DNA from: a virus
IMG/VR virus record: IMGVR_UViG_3300037882_000046
Coordinates: 1 to 32,500 of that record
Length of the DNA: 32,500 nucleotides
Strand: one strand, 5' to 3'
How positions within the stretch are numbered: position 1 is the stretch's first letter; each line of letters starts with the position of its first letter. The translations under genes were made by a program, and so were the position numbers. The notes under the pieces were generated by a model. That model saw only the letters and a list, made by a program, of their open reading frames with translations, did no database searches and was not told where the DNA came from. Shown one piece after another: positions 15,903 through 23,073 of this stretch.

Positions 15903-16324
15903 TTTCTGTCAATTTGCTCTAGCTTTCTGATAGCCCACTCAATCCCTGCATCACCGCCCCATGCATCCCACATCAATCCACCACATCCCTCAGAATATGG
16001 CACATCCTTATACTGCTGATGTCTTTTGAAAGATGCCATCCTTGCTATTGTATCTCTAGATATTGGCTCTCTATTTGCTAGCTGGTTTGCCCTGGCTTTG
16101 CCTGTAGCTTCACCACATGATCCCCAGCCATTCTCATCAGCCCATTTCAATGCTCTTTTTGCATTGTTTGTGGCAGCCTCAGGATAGTCAGTGAATGAAT
16201 CCTCTGCAAACTTACCTGATGCCAGTATGGCCTGCCACACCTCTATGGCTTTCTCTTTTGTGTCATAGATACATTCACCTGTTCCCACTCTCCATTTCCC
16301 ATTTGTGCATTGTTTTACTGGCAT
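15899..16324 (-). CDS. Conserved protein with a RANQLAxxEPIS-type domain
   Basis: A 141-residue protein. The N-terminal MPVKQCTNGKWRVGTGECIY resembles short lead-in modules in phage proteins. The middle and C-terminal part has NNAKRALKWADENGWGSCGE, KARANQLANREPISRDTIAR and YSEGCGGLMWDAWGGDAGI. I have seen this RANQLA...EPIS...R.ASF.RH...WGG.AG..WA pattern in phage and plasmid proteins, sometimes fused to head-protease or portal-linked proteins, but know no biochemical activity. It is sandwiched between the glycosyltransferase and HNH genes. Confidence 0.75.
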   Translation of the reverse strand: MPVKQCTNGKWRVGTGECIYDTKEKAIEVWQAILASGKFAEDSFTDYPEAATNNAKRALKWADENGWGSCGEATGKARANQLANREPISRDTIARMASFKRHQQYKDVPYSEGCGGLMWDAWGGDAGIEWAIRKLEQIDRK

Positions 16325-17325
16325 AAACTTTTATATAATTGTTCCCTTAATTTATTTATTTTGTCCAGGTGAAAATTCTGAATGCACCATTCATAGTTTG
16401 CCTCACCTAGTTCCTTTCTATAAATAGCATCATTTACTAGTTTTTTTAGTTCCTTATACCAGTCTGTTTGATTATTCACCTTTGCCACATAGGGGCATCC
16501 GCTGTATGGATCTACATTGCTCACCAATACTGCTATTTTCTTTGTAGCAGCTTCTAGCACTTTCAGGTTTGATTTCATGCCATTGAACTTGCTAGATACC
16601 AGTGGCACTACTGAAATGTCAGCCTCATTGTAGAAATTCATATATTCCATGATAGGCAATGCTTTTTTGACTGCACCTGGCATTTTCAGCCCACAGGTGA
16701 AATCATGGATCATTCTGTGCCATATCATTTTGCTGTACTCATTGGCAGGATCATAGCCACACAATGTGAAATGCATTTTGTTAACTAATGATTTGTCAGA
16801 TAGAATCTTTTTGAATGGATTGCCTAGCAATGCCACATCCTTTTGATGAGTGATAGATCCTGTGTAGACTACCCTGACATTTTCACCTGGTACATGTACA
16901 TCTATGAACTGATCTTTCCCAAATGGCAAAGCATTAGGGATCACATGTACATTCTGATTCATTTGACTGATCTCATATCTTAGCTTCATGTTTGTGCAGG
17001 TCACCATGTCTGCTGCCTTAATATGATCAATGATAGGCTGTGCATCATATTGGCCATATAGTATATGCCATGGATCTAGATCCCAGTAGTCATCTACATC
17101 TAGAATCAATTTGAATCCATACTTTTCTTTGTATGCAATTAGATCAGTGATGTGACATGTAGGTATGTATCTATTGACTACTATTAGGTCAAATCCCTCA
17201 GATAGTATTTCATCATTGATAGTGTCTGTAAAATATGCATAGTCTTTTGCCATGTAGTAGATAGGCAGCATCAATCTATGATACCCCACCCCACTGTTTT
17301 GCTGTGTGATTACTAGTAGTCTCAT
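16315..17325 (-). CDS. Glycosyltransferase (GT-B type, GT4-like)
   Basis: A 336-residue protein starting MRLLVITQQNSGVGYHRLML. It shows LILDVDDYWDLDPWHI near residue 93, VIPNALPFGKDQF near 148, VRVVYTGSITHQKDV near 169, and the C-terminal sugar-nucleotide region NGMKSNLKVLEAATKKIAVL near 257-276. These are the features of GT-B glycosyltransferases that act on a nucleotide sugar. The start overlaps the stop of a 36-residue membrane peptide (ATGA). It may glycosylate virion protein, phage DNA or a host surface glycan; nothing here decides. Confidence 0.85.
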   Translation of the reverse strand: MRLLVITQQNSGVGYHRLMLPIYYMAKDYAYFTDTINDEILSEGFDLIVVNRYIPTCHITDLIAYKEKYGFKLILDVDDYWDLDPWHILYGQYDAQPIIDHIKAADMVTCTNMKLRYEISQMNQNVHVIPNALPFGKDQFIDVHVPGENVRVVYTGSITHQKDVALLGNPFKKILSDKSLVNKMHFTLCGYDPANEYSKMIWHRMIHDFTCGLKMPGAVKKALPIMEYMNFYNEADISVVPLVSSKFNGMKSNLKVLEAATKKIAVLVSNVDPYSGCPYVAKVNNQTDWYKELKKLVNDAIYRKELGEANYEWCIQNFHLDKINKLREQLYKSLCQ

Positions 17326-17432
17326 TTCTTAATTAGGCTGAATATTTTTTGTAAACTCACAGCTGTCACATAAACTATGCATGCTAGTGGCAGACAGATA
17401 AAAATAAAATGCAGGAATTGTATTGCTTTCAT
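17322..17432 (-). CDS. Short membrane peptide (36 aa) coupled to the glycosyltransferase
   Basis: ATG at 17432 and TGA at 17322. The product begins MKAIQFLHFIFICLPLACIV and continues YVTAVSLQKIFSLIKK, so it is one hydrophobic helix with a basic end. Its stop overlaps the glycosyltransferase start by four bases. It might anchor or target a partner at the membrane or simply provide translational coupling. Confidence 0.5.
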   Translation of the reverse strand: MKAIQFLHFIFICLPLACIVYVTAVSLQKIFSLIKK

Positions 17433-17444
17433 AGTAGTAGTTTT

Positions 17445-17521
17445 AAAAATGTCACCCCAGGATTTCCCCCAATTACTATCTGGTTATTAATTTTTATTTT
17501 TTAAATAGATCCCAGGGTGAC
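17445..17521 (-). terminator. Long-looped inverted repeat followed by T5, possible terminator
   Basis: GTCACCCTGGGAT (minus strand, 17521-17509) and ATCCTGGGGTGAC (17463-17451) pair at 11 of 13 positions across a 45-base A/T-rich loop, followed by ATTTTT. It fills most of the gap between the 117-residue gene and the membrane peptide. The long loop is odd for a simple terminator. Confidence 0.4.
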
Positions 17522-17528
17522 AAAGTCT

Positions 17529-17882
17529 TTATTTCTTTTTTGCTTTCGGTTTTTTTGCTTTTGGTATTTCATCTGATACAAAAACTGGCTTTGATGCCTC
17601 TACTGCCAGCTGATGCAATTCCTCAGATACAGGTACTGTCACAGTCAATGTTTCAGACTCTGCTTTTGGTAGCCCCTCATAGTAGTACAGCAATCGTTTC
17701 AACATGTCAAAGACACAATCACCACACCAGTATGTCAATACATAGCTAGGATTCAAATACAGGTGATAGATATGCTCATACATTTGTAGATCCTGAATAG
17801 GTATATTTCTAGTGTAGCCTAGTTTGACAGTGTCAAAGTTTATTTTGTTACTTTCTATAAAATCAATGTGTTCCTGTTTCAT
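17529..17882 (-). CDS. Hypothetical protein with Lys-rich tail
   Basis: A 117-residue protein (MKQEHIDFIESNKINFDTVK) with LTYWCGDCVFDMLKRLLYYY at about residues 49-68 containing a CxxC pair, then an acidic/Val-rich linker and a tail ending KAKKPKAKKK. It overlaps the upstream membrane protein by 20 bases. No known function; the basic tail suggests nucleic-acid contact. Confidence 0.7.
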   Translation of the reverse strand: MKQEHIDFIESNKINFDTVKLGYTRNIPIQDLQMYEHIYHLYLNPSYVLTYWCGDCVFDMLKRLLYYYEGLPKAESETLTVTVPVSEELHQLAVEASKPVFVSDEIPKAKKPKAKKK

Positions 17883-18117
17883 ATGCTTTGTTCATTATTG
17901 TTTTAAGTAATACAGAAAAAATTGCTGCACCCATCATCACTATGATCACATCAGTGACATACATAGGCAATAGATACAGTGCTAATGCTACCCATGCAGG
18001 TAGACATACCAGGCAATTAAATGGCCTGAAATCTAGCTTCAATTTTTTGTGAAATCTAGCCATCTCAATAAAATAGAAACTAAAAAGTCCAGCAGCTAAA
18101 ATGTTTAAAATTATCAT
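17863..18117 (-). CDS. Small membrane protein with FNCxxCxxAW motif
   Basis: An 84-residue protein with about three hydrophobic helices (residues 4-20, 40-54, 56-72). A short loop RPFNCLVCLPAWVAL carries a CxxC pair, as in small membrane proteins I recall from other Bacteroidota phages. The start overlaps the sigma-like gene's stop (ATGA). Function unknown. Confidence 0.7.
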   Translation of the reverse strand: MIILNILAAGLFSFYFIEMARFHKKLKLDFRPFNCLVCLPAWVALALYLLPMYVTDVIIVMMGAAIFSVLLKTIMNKAYETGTH

Positions 18118-18815
18118 ATTACAGTTTTAATTCTTAGTCCACCAATAGATTTGATGCAGACATCATCTTTTGATCTGCCCTCAATCTTTTCTCTGATATA
18201 TTCATTCACCTCATCCATGATGTCTAGTAGTGCATCCATGTCAGTCTCTTTGTTTATGTCAATGACTACATCTAGGCCTGCATGTATATAATTGCCTATC
18301 AATTTTTTTTGTGTGTTATCCTCTTTTCTCACTGCTTTTGAAAGTTTCTTTTTAACCTTTGTTACAGTTTTAAATAGGGATCTGTATGGTATTTTCGTGT
18401 CTCTGCTTAGTTTCAAAATATTTCTGCCATTGTCTGCATACAGTTCAAATACATTTTTTTCATACCAGTGCAACTCACCCATTGATTTTTTCACCTTACT
18501 ATCCATCTCATCATCTATGCCAGTGCTGTCATCAGCTTTCTCATAGTTATCACAGTATTCAGTAAATGACTTTCTGAACTGGTTAAAAAATGTAGATCTG
18601 TCACTCTTTGCCATGTTCAGCATTGTCCTGACAATGAAATATTTTAGATAGCCGCTTGTCCACATGCCGCAAAGTCTTTCATCATTCATTTCACATAGTA
18701 CTAGGAAAATTTCCTGTCTTAGATCATCCTGCAGTTCTGATGGCTGCATTTTGCTGATTGCCTGGTTTATGTCTTTGTCCAGGTACATCTGTGTGATGAT
18801 CGTTTCTTTGTTCAT
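18114..18815 (-). CDS. Sigma-factor-like transcription regulator
   Basis: A 233-residue protein. The N-terminal part SELQDDLRQEIFLVLCEMND with LKYFIVRTMLNMAKSDRSTF (about 27-80) resembles sigma-70 region 2, and a C-terminal helix-turn-helix-like segment (about residues 117-155, LHWYEKNVFELYADNGRNIL followed by LSRDTKIPYRSLFKTVTKV) resembles region 4. A phage sigma-like factor here could switch transcription to the late genes headed by the region at 11629-12022. The gene sits at the end of the replication block. Divergence is strong, so the call is moderate. Confidence 0.7.
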   Translation of the reverse strand: MNKETIITQMYLDKDINQAISKMQPSELQDDLRQEIFLVLCEMNDERLCGMWTSGYLKYFIVRTMLNMAKSDRSTFFNQFRKSFTEYCDNYEKADDSTGIDDEMDSKVKKSMGELHWYEKNVFELYADNGRNILKLSRDTKIPYRSLFKTVTKVKKKLSKAVRKEDNTQKKLIGNYIHAGLDVVIDINKETDMDALLDIMDEVNEYIREKIEGRSKDDVCIKSIGGLRIKTVI

Positions 18816-18818
18816 AGG

Positions 18819-19133
18819 TTAGTTATTTGGCCATTCTTTTAAAATTACAGCACCATCACTTTCTGTAGCTATCAGGCAATGGCATCCTGATGTTTTTGCT
18901 TTGTTCATGAAATCTATTTGATACTGGCTCATTTTGTCATTGATTGTTTTCACCTCACAATAAACGCTAATTCCTGTGAACTTATTGTACCCAATGATGT
19001 CAGGTACACCTTTCAAACCATTGAATGTCCTGCCCTTGACAGCCAGATTGTTTTGCCTCCATACAAAACAGAATCTAGATTCTAGTGTTTTGATAGCCTG
19101 TGATGTGATCTGTGATACTGTCAATTCTTTCAT
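18819..19133 (-). CDS. VRR-NUC-type nuclease
   Basis: A 104-residue protein with the compact PD-(D/E)xK layout of VRR-NUC domains: FNGLKGVPDIIGYNKFTG (Asp of the PD motif near residue 44), then VYCEVKTINDKMSQYQIDFM (Glu/Lys of EVK near 60-62 and a Gln). Stand-alone domains of this size in phages act as structure-specific nucleases, possibly on replication or recombination intermediates. It is three bases from the sigma-like gene start and downstream of a palindromic site at 19160-19179. Confidence 0.88.
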   Translation of the reverse strand: MKELTVSQITSQAIKTLESRFCFVWRQNNLAVKGRTFNGLKGVPDIIGYNKFTGISVYCEVKTINDKMSQYQIDFMNKAKTSGCHCLIATESDGAVILKEWPNN

Positions 19134-19159
19134 ATTTCAAATTTGATTCAAAATTCTGA

Positions 19160-19179
19160 TAGTAAAAAATATTTTACTG
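19160..19179. promoter_or_regulatory. Palindromic site TAGTAAA-N6-TTTACTG (third copy)
   Basis: Matches the palindromes at 24291-24310 and 23427-23446 with 13 of 14 arm bases paired. It overlaps the stop of the helicase-loader candidate and precedes the VRR-NUC gene at 19133. Unlike the other two it lacks a good -7 or -33 motif. Confidence 0.45.
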
Positions 19180-19713
19180 ATTATTTTTTGCATTTGTTTG
19201 CATGTAGTTTTTCATTGCATCCCTAAATGATTCTTTTTCTGTATCTAGTGTCATTCTGTTTGTATCACCCATCCCCTTAAATTGCGAATGCTGCTCATCT
19301 TTTCTACTGATAAATGCCTGGTGTCTTTGCTCTCTATAGACTTCTAGCATCTCAAAAAATGTAGGCATATCCATACGATCATAGACTTTGCCATACTTGA
19401 ATCTAGGCATACCATCCAGGAATAGCATGATGTCCTCAAATGCCAACTGATCCTCAGAAGATGAATCAATCAATGCATAGGCCAATTCAAGCACCTGGTC
19501 TGCATTCATGCCTACTCTTAGATTGAAATTTGACAATGCCTTTGTGATAGCTTTTGCCACTACAGCTGCAATCTTATCTGTGCCATAGCTTACAGCTAGT
19601 GCTGGCAATCTGCTGCTCACAGGTATGTTCTCAATGATTGCCAGTGGCATTGGATTGCCTTTATCCTTGTACCTGCATAGTTCATTGTGTACTTTGCCAG
19701 TGCTACCCACCAT
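19174..19713 (-). CDS. Candidate helicase loader / replication protein
   Basis: About 179 residues from the ATG at 19713 (MVGSTGKVHNELCRYKDKGN), overlapping the replisome organiser by 11 bases. An in-frame ATG at 19821 would add 36 residues inside the upstream gene and looks less likely. The protein has helical segments and FEDIMLFLDGMPRFKYGKVY, FEMLEVYREQRHQAF. The pairing with a replisome organiser and the D..LF...... F.YG..YDR.D pattern resemble the DUF6633-type replication partner proteins of Bacteroidota phages. Helicase loading is inferred from this context. Confidence 0.65.
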   Translation of the reverse strand: MVGSTGKVHNELCRYKDKGNPMPLAIIENIPVSSRLPALAVSYGTDKIAAVVAKAITKALSNFNLRVGMNADQVLELAYALIDSSSEDQLAFEDIMLFLDGMPRFKYGKVYDRMDMPTFFEMLEVYREQRHQAFISRKDEQHSQFKGMGDTNRMTLDTEKESFRDAMKNYMQTNAKNNQ

Positions 19714-20470
19714 GACTGCGTTTAAAAATTGCCTCGTTAAGCTGCTCGTCTGTGATATGGCTAGTTCGTGTTTGGTATGTTTTTGAATTTCCATTTGTAT
19801 TTGGTTTGAATTTGTTATCAATAAATTTTCCTTTTGTCATATCTGATGCCATCCAGTTTTTAGCTGTAGCAATCCAGTCCTTTTTTTTGTTTCCGTTTGA
19901 TGCTGACCAGTTATTGATCACCTCATGGTAGTAGTTAAAATTTGCACCCTCATACTGTGTACCTGTGAACTGGTTTTTAAAAGTTTCTAATTCAAAAAAT
20001 GGTGATTCTGAAAATAGATGATCTGTTTTTTTTGTTTTCCTTTCCTTATCCATTACCATAACCTTATCCATTTCCTTATCCTTATCCATATCCTTGTCCC
20101 CTTGCAAGGGGCTTTCAAGGGGCTTAAATTCATTTATTTGGTTTTGATATTTTTCTAAAATTTTAATGATTCCAGTGTGTGCCTTGTTATTTTCACTAAG
20201 GCCTGATGGATATTGAAACTCTATGAAAGCTGGTATAAACCATTTTGTCCCTCCATCAATAGGTATAACCTTATCACCAAAAAATTGTAGTGCTTTTTTT
20301 TCATCTACTTTTTCCCCCACTCTAATTTGTGCCACTTCAATGTCTACCTGCCAAATTCCTGCATGATCACAATCATCACAGATGTACAGCCATAATAGTT
20401 TGTATGTGGCTTGTAAACCCCTAATAAATGGCTTTTTCCATTTCTCTGTATCAGTAAATCTTTTACCCAT
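19703..20470 (-). CDS. Replisome organiser (replication initiation protein)
   Basis: A 255-residue protein. The N-terminal winged-helix region (KWKKPFIRGLQATYKLLWLY and CDDCDHAGIWQVDIE, residues 11-45) is the pattern of phage replisome organisers. A low-complexity linker DKDMDKDKEMDKVMVMDKE follows near 125-145, and then a helical C-terminal domain NNWSASNGNKKKDWIATAKN WM (about 188-210). It would bind the origin and recruit the host helicase through the next gene. It is preceded by a regulated leader (20471-20597). The repeat-rich region at 11629-12022 is a candidate target. Confidence 0.82.
   Translation of the reverse strand: MGKRFTDTEKWKKPFIRGLQATYKLLWLYICDDCDHAGIWQVDIEVAQIRVGEKVDEKKALQFFGDKVIPIDGGTKWFIPAFIEFQYPSGLSENNKAHTGIIKILEKYQNQINEFKPLESPLQGDKDMDKDKEMDKVMVMDKERKTKKTDHLFSESPFFELETFKNQFTGTQYEGANFNYYHEVINNWSASNGNKKKDWIATAKNWMASDMTKGKFIDNKFKPNTNGNSKTYQTRTSHITDEQLNEAIFKRSHGG
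20041..20100 (-). repeat. Low-complexity hexamer-like repeat encoding the DKDMDK linker
   Basis: The plus strand shows repeated CCTTATCCAT-type units. They encode alternating Asp/Lys/Met/Glu in the replisome organiser. Such runs are prone to slippage and often vary between related phages. Confidence 0.6.
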
Positions 20471-20475
20471 AGTTT

Positions 20476-20514
20476 AAAAAAAAATGCCCCAGTGCTGTGG
20501 ATCGCAAAGGGGCA
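20476..20514 (-). terminator. Hairpin with T9 tract just upstream of the replisome organiser
   Basis: TGCCCC and GGGGCA form a six-pair stem with an 18-base loop, followed by nine T residues, ending six bases before the start at 20470. A strong terminator so close to a start codon implies either a premature stop for the upstream transcript or a conditional attenuator. Confidence 0.6.
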
Positions 20515-20535
20515 GGTTATTACAAACCAATAAAC

Positions 20536-20595
20536 TCATACAGTCATCCACTACTGTATGAATCGTGTTTCAAATATGTTTCAATAAATTGAAAC
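20536..20595. promoter_or_regulatory. Leader with inverted repeats upstream of the replisome organiser
   Basis: CATACAG and CTGTATG flank a 10-base loop (20537-20560). GTTTCAAT-AA-ATTGAAAC (20578-20595) is a perfect 8-bp arm palindrome, and another GTTTCAAAT half-site precedes it. These could be operator sites controlling replication gene expression. Confidence 0.45.
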
Positions 20596-20864
20596 TACAA
20601 AATAAAATTTGATATTTTCCAAAAATTTACTGTCCTGCCTGTTTCAAAATCTTTGCCCCTGAATGCAATATGTATCTTTCCTGCATCTACCAGTTCACCC
20701 CTCCTAGGTGTCACCCTATTGATAGGCCAGACTAAATGTTCAGCAATTTGATGATCACAGCACACACCTAGTTTTTCAATGGCATCTAGGACATCCTGCT
20801 GTTTATTGTTTATGTTTTGCTTTGCCTCCTTGTATGCAGGTAGACTGGTTTGATAATCGTACAT
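20595..20864 (-). CDS. Winged-helix DNA-binding protein
   Basis: An 89-residue protein starting MYDYQTSLPAYKEAKQNINN. The segment QDVLDAIEKLGVCCDHQIAE followed by HLVWPINRVTPRRGELVDAG and a short KIHIAFRGKDF hairpin is a typical winged helix-turn-helix. Such short proteins occur in early regions of many phages. It lies directly before the replisome organiser, separated by an operator-like leader, so it may be its regulator. Confidence 0.78.
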   Translation of the reverse strand: MYDYQTSLPAYKEAKQNINNKQQDVLDAIEKLGVCCDHQIAEHLVWPINRVTPRRGELVDAGKIHIAFRGKDFETGRTVNFWKISNFIL

Positions 20865-20865
20865 T

Positions 20866-21063
20866 TTAAATTTCTAGTTTTATGTCAATGTAGTAGCTGT
20901 CTGGTGTGCCTATTTTACAAACTTCAATAAATTCTTTCATCCATTGCCTCCTAAATTTCCTAGTATGAAATGGCCTATCTCTGATCAATTTATCATTTTT
21001 ATACAGGTAGATCCAGCCTTTTGTTTGATCATTTTTTATATTGTAATTCCTACTTGCTGCCAT
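20866..21063 (-). CDS. Hypothetical basic protein
   Basis: A 65-residue protein (MAASRNYNIKNDQTKGWIYL) with many Lys/Arg residues and the segment DRPFHTRKFRRQWMKEFIEV. It is one base away from the winged-helix gene and follows a hairpin at 21077-21099. No recognised family. Confidence 0.65.
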   Translation of the reverse strand: MAASRNYNIKNDQTKGWIYLYKNDKLIRDRPFHTRKFRRQWMKEFIEVCKIGTPDSYYIDIKLEI

Positions 21064-21071
21064 TGTAAATA

Positions 21072-21099
21072 ATTAAAGCCCAGCCATTTAGACTGGGCT
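21072..21099 (-). terminator. Hairpin with weak T tract after the SSB-like gene
   Basis: AGCCCAG/CTGGGCT form a perfect 7-bp stem with a nine-base loop, followed by TTAATT on the minus strand. It lies between the SSB-like gene (stop 21107) and the start at 21063. The weak T tract suggests partial termination. Confidence 0.5.
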
Positions 21100-21106
21100 A
21101 GTTAAA

Positions 21107-21406
21107 CTAAAAAGGTAGATCACCATCAATGATTTCAGCATCTATTTCCACCGCCTTTGGTGCAGCTTTTTTCACTGGTACATTTGATGATTTGTTCTGA
21201 TCAGGTTTGTATGTATCTAGTGTCACATGTACATCTTTGCCGTATTGATTAGGCTCAGGAAATACATTGATGTCTACCTTTACATACCTTTTACCATTGT
21301 ACTCAAATGAATGCTCTATAGCATCATCTATGCACAAAGATGTTTTAAACCATGATTCACTTTTTTTCTTTCCACTACCTAAGCGGATCTTTTCTTGCTT
21401 TTCCAT
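21107..21406 (-). CDS. Small protein with SSB-like acidic tail
   Basis: A 99-residue protein (MEKQEKIRLGSGKKKSESWF) with a compact beta-type body (VKVDINVFPEPNQYGKDVHV) and a flexible Lys/Pro linker ending EIDAEIIDGDLPF. The terminal DGDLPF resembles the acidic D-D-D-I-P-F tail by which single-stranded DNA-binding proteins recruit partners. It lies in the recombination/replication block beside the ERF-type gene. An SSB-like role is a reasoned guess; no OB-fold signature is provable by eye. Confidence 0.6.
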   Translation of the reverse strand: MEKQEKIRLGSGKKKSESWFKTSLCIDDAIEHSFEYNGKRYVKVDINVFPEPNQYGKDVHVTLDTYKPDQNKSSNVPVKKAAPKAVEIDAEIIDGDLPF

Positions 21407-21408
21407 TT

Positions 21409-21585
21409 TTATTTGTTTTTGATTTTTTTGCCTAAAATTTTTCTGTCTTTTTCAATCCATATTTTGTCACCTACGAATACTAATTCAATTTCATTGTGAC
21501 TTTTGATATTGTATTCTGCCATGATTTTTTTAACATGATCATCAAGCAATTTGGCCTTTGGGCTTAACCCAGTTTGATCTGTCAT
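21409..21585 (-). CDS. Hypothetical protein (58 aa)
   Basis: ATG at 21585, four bases after the previous stop (TAATCTATG), and TAA at 21409, three bases before the next start. The product begins MTDQTGLSPKAKLLDDHVKK and ends GKKIKNK. It is basic, with alpha then beta content and no membrane segment. It fills an otherwise empty 180-base slot exactly, which supports it being a real gene. No known function. Confidence 0.7.
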   Translation of the reverse strand: MTDQTGLSPKAKLLDDHVKKIMAEYNIKSHNEIELVFVGDKIWIEKDRKILGKKIKNK

Positions 21586-21588
21586 AGA

Positions 21589-21801
21589 TTAGTCATTTGA
21601 TATGTAGGTCATGAAATAGTATTTATTGCCATCACAGTCATTGCTAGGATAATTTTTAGCACTATCATAGGCATTTGCAATCTGATAGCTTTCTAGCTGT
21701 ATGTGATTTTTTATGACTTCTATAAGCCTTTGATTTGTGACTACCAAAGCATCTGATTTCTCAAAATGATCTAGTAGTATTTGCATTGCTGTCTTTTCCA
21801 T
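21589..21801 (-). CDS. Hypothetical protein
   Basis: A 70-residue mostly helical protein (MEKTAMQILLDHFEKSDALV). It starts one base after the stop of the preceding gene. No recognised motif. It belongs to the same transcript as the recombination genes. Confidence 0.65.
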   Translation of the reverse strand: MEKTAMQILLDHFEKSDALVVTNQRLIEVIKNHIQLESYQIANAYDSAKNYPSNDCDGNKYYFMTYISND

Positions 21802-21802
21802 T

Positions 21803-22243
21803 TTATTTTGGTATTTGAATTTTGAATGTCACTGTACTTGATTTGATAGGCAGATCACCTTTGTGATATGTTTTTTCATGATCCTCAATAGCTTTCCTTT
21901 TCTCAGTCAGTTCAGCTATTTGCTGATCTAGTTCATCCCATCCTGGTAGATGGCTGTAGTCATATTTGACACTGCTAAACTCTGATACCTGGACACCATT
22001 GATTTCAGCTTTCTGCTTAGGATGTTTATACAGTTCATCCATCACATCCTTGCTGATTTTCTCTTTTATCATCTTTGTCAACTGTTCCATAGCATTCAGC
22101 CTGATGGCTGTCTCTAATGCGTTTAAATTGCCATTCTGTACCTGTTCTGCTATAGCCTCAGCCATTAGATCCAGGCCAAATTTAGTGGGTGAAATCTCAC
22201 CCACTCTAATGTCATCTAGTCTAGATAGTTTTTCTGATTGCAT
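21803..22243 (-). CDS. Hypothetical protein downstream of ERF
   Basis: A 146-residue acidic, helix-rich protein (MQSEKLSRLDDIRVGEISPT) with LPGWDELDQQIAELTEKRKA as a probable coiled coil near residues 99-118 and a beta-type end (STVTFKIQIPK). It overlaps the ERF-type gene by 23 bases. It resembles short partner proteins often found next to phage recombinases, but I do not know a function. Confidence 0.7.
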   Translation of the reverse strand: MQSEKLSRLDDIRVGEISPTKFGLDLMAEAIAEQVQNGNLNALETAIRLNAMEQLTKMIKEKISKDVMDELYKHPKQKAEINGVQVSEFSSVKYDYSHLPGWDELDQQIAELTEKRKAIEDHEKTYHKGDLPIKSSTVTFKIQIPK

Positions 22244-22886
22244 CTTTTTTGATTGTGAATTGTGATTTGATATTGTTTTCCTCTACTAGCTTACTGTTCA
22301 TGTGATACAGTGTGTTAAGCTGTCCAATGGTTTCACAGCTGTCTAGCACTAGCAATAGATCATCAGTAGTAGTGTAGACTTTTCTAGCCATTAAATCAAT
22401 TTCATTCAATACTGGCTCAGGCTCTTTCACTGTCTTTGCTACTACCTCATGGCTGTGATATTCAGTGTCTAGTTTTTCCTCTGTAGGGATCAGAAACATC
22501 TGCATCAAAGCATATTTCAATGCAGTAGACATTGCCTTGTTTGTAGACTTGTCACCTGAATCCATTGCCTCACCCTCTAGGACAGATTCAATGAATGATC
22601 CATCAATGGTGAAAAACTTAAACTGACATTTCGCAATGGTGTAGATCAATGCCCCACCTGATTTTGTCAGTCTTTCCTCTCTCTTAGATTCTAGTACATT
22701 GCTAGTGATGAACACTGCATGTTTTTTGAACAGGGGCTGCAGTGCATTGTACATGTCATCAATGCCTCTGAATGAATAGCCCTGCTGTGCATTCTTTTTG
22801 TTTTTACCTATAGCCTCAATGTCTTGCATGATGCTATTGATTGCCTGGTAGATTGTTGGATTTGCCATTTGTTTATTGGTTTTCAT
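22221..22886 (-). CDS. erf: ERF-family single-strand annealing protein
   Basis: A 221-residue protein. The N-terminal domain has NPTIYQAINSIMQDIEAIGK and AQQGYSFRGIDDMYNALQPL (residues 8-56), then VLEGEAMDSGDKSTNKAMST (about 100-120) and ALKYALMQMFLIPTEE. These are the hallmark segments of the ERF superfamily of phage recombinases, which anneal complementary single strands during recombination or circularisation. The likely start is ATG at 22886; a second ATG at 22868 begins MANPTIYQ. No exonuclease partner is visible other than the VRR-NUC protein. Confidence 0.9.
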   Translation of the reverse strand: MKTNKQMANPTIYQAINSIMQDIEAIGKNKKNAQQGYSFRGIDDMYNALQPLFKKHAVFITSNVLESKREERLTKSGGALIYTIAKCQFKFFTIDGSFIESVLEGEAMDSGDKSTNKAMSTALKYALMQMFLIPTEEKLDTEYHSHEVVAKTVKEPEPVLNEIDLMARKVYTTTDDLLLVLDSCETIGQLNTLYHMNSKLVEENNIKSQFTIKKDAIRKTI

Positions 22887-23073
22887 TTGTGTATTTGTTA
22901 TCTGGTAGAATTGTAGATCTCACATATCCGTTTTTCTTAAAGCCTTTTACTATGCTTTGTATTGTCATCACTGCCACTGGACTGTAGATCATTGCATCTA
23001 CTAATTCACCTAGCAATTGATGTCTTTCGTGTGGCACTAGGTCACACCATGTAGGTAGTTTATTGTCCTGCAT
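22873..23073 (-). CDS. Hypothetical protein
   Basis: A 66-residue protein (MQDNKLPTWCDLVPHERHQL) with helical segments and no recognised domain. It overlaps ERF by 14 bases and the upstream gene by 14 bases, so it is co-translated with both. Function unknown. Confidence 0.65.
   Translation of the reverse strand: MQDNKLPTWCDLVPHERHQLLGELVDAMIYSPVAVMTIQSIVKGFKKNGYVRSTILPDNKYTNENQ

Noticed and set aside
19714-19821. Longer N-terminus for the helicase-loader candidate
   Set aside because: The extra 36 residues lie inside the upstream replisome gene. The ATG at 19713 gives the short overlap typical of this genome.
20041-20100. CCTTATCC repeats as a possible iteron origin
   Set aside because: They lie in frame within the replisome organiser and encode a DKDMDK linker, so coding low complexity is the simpler reading, although some phages do place the origin inside this gene.
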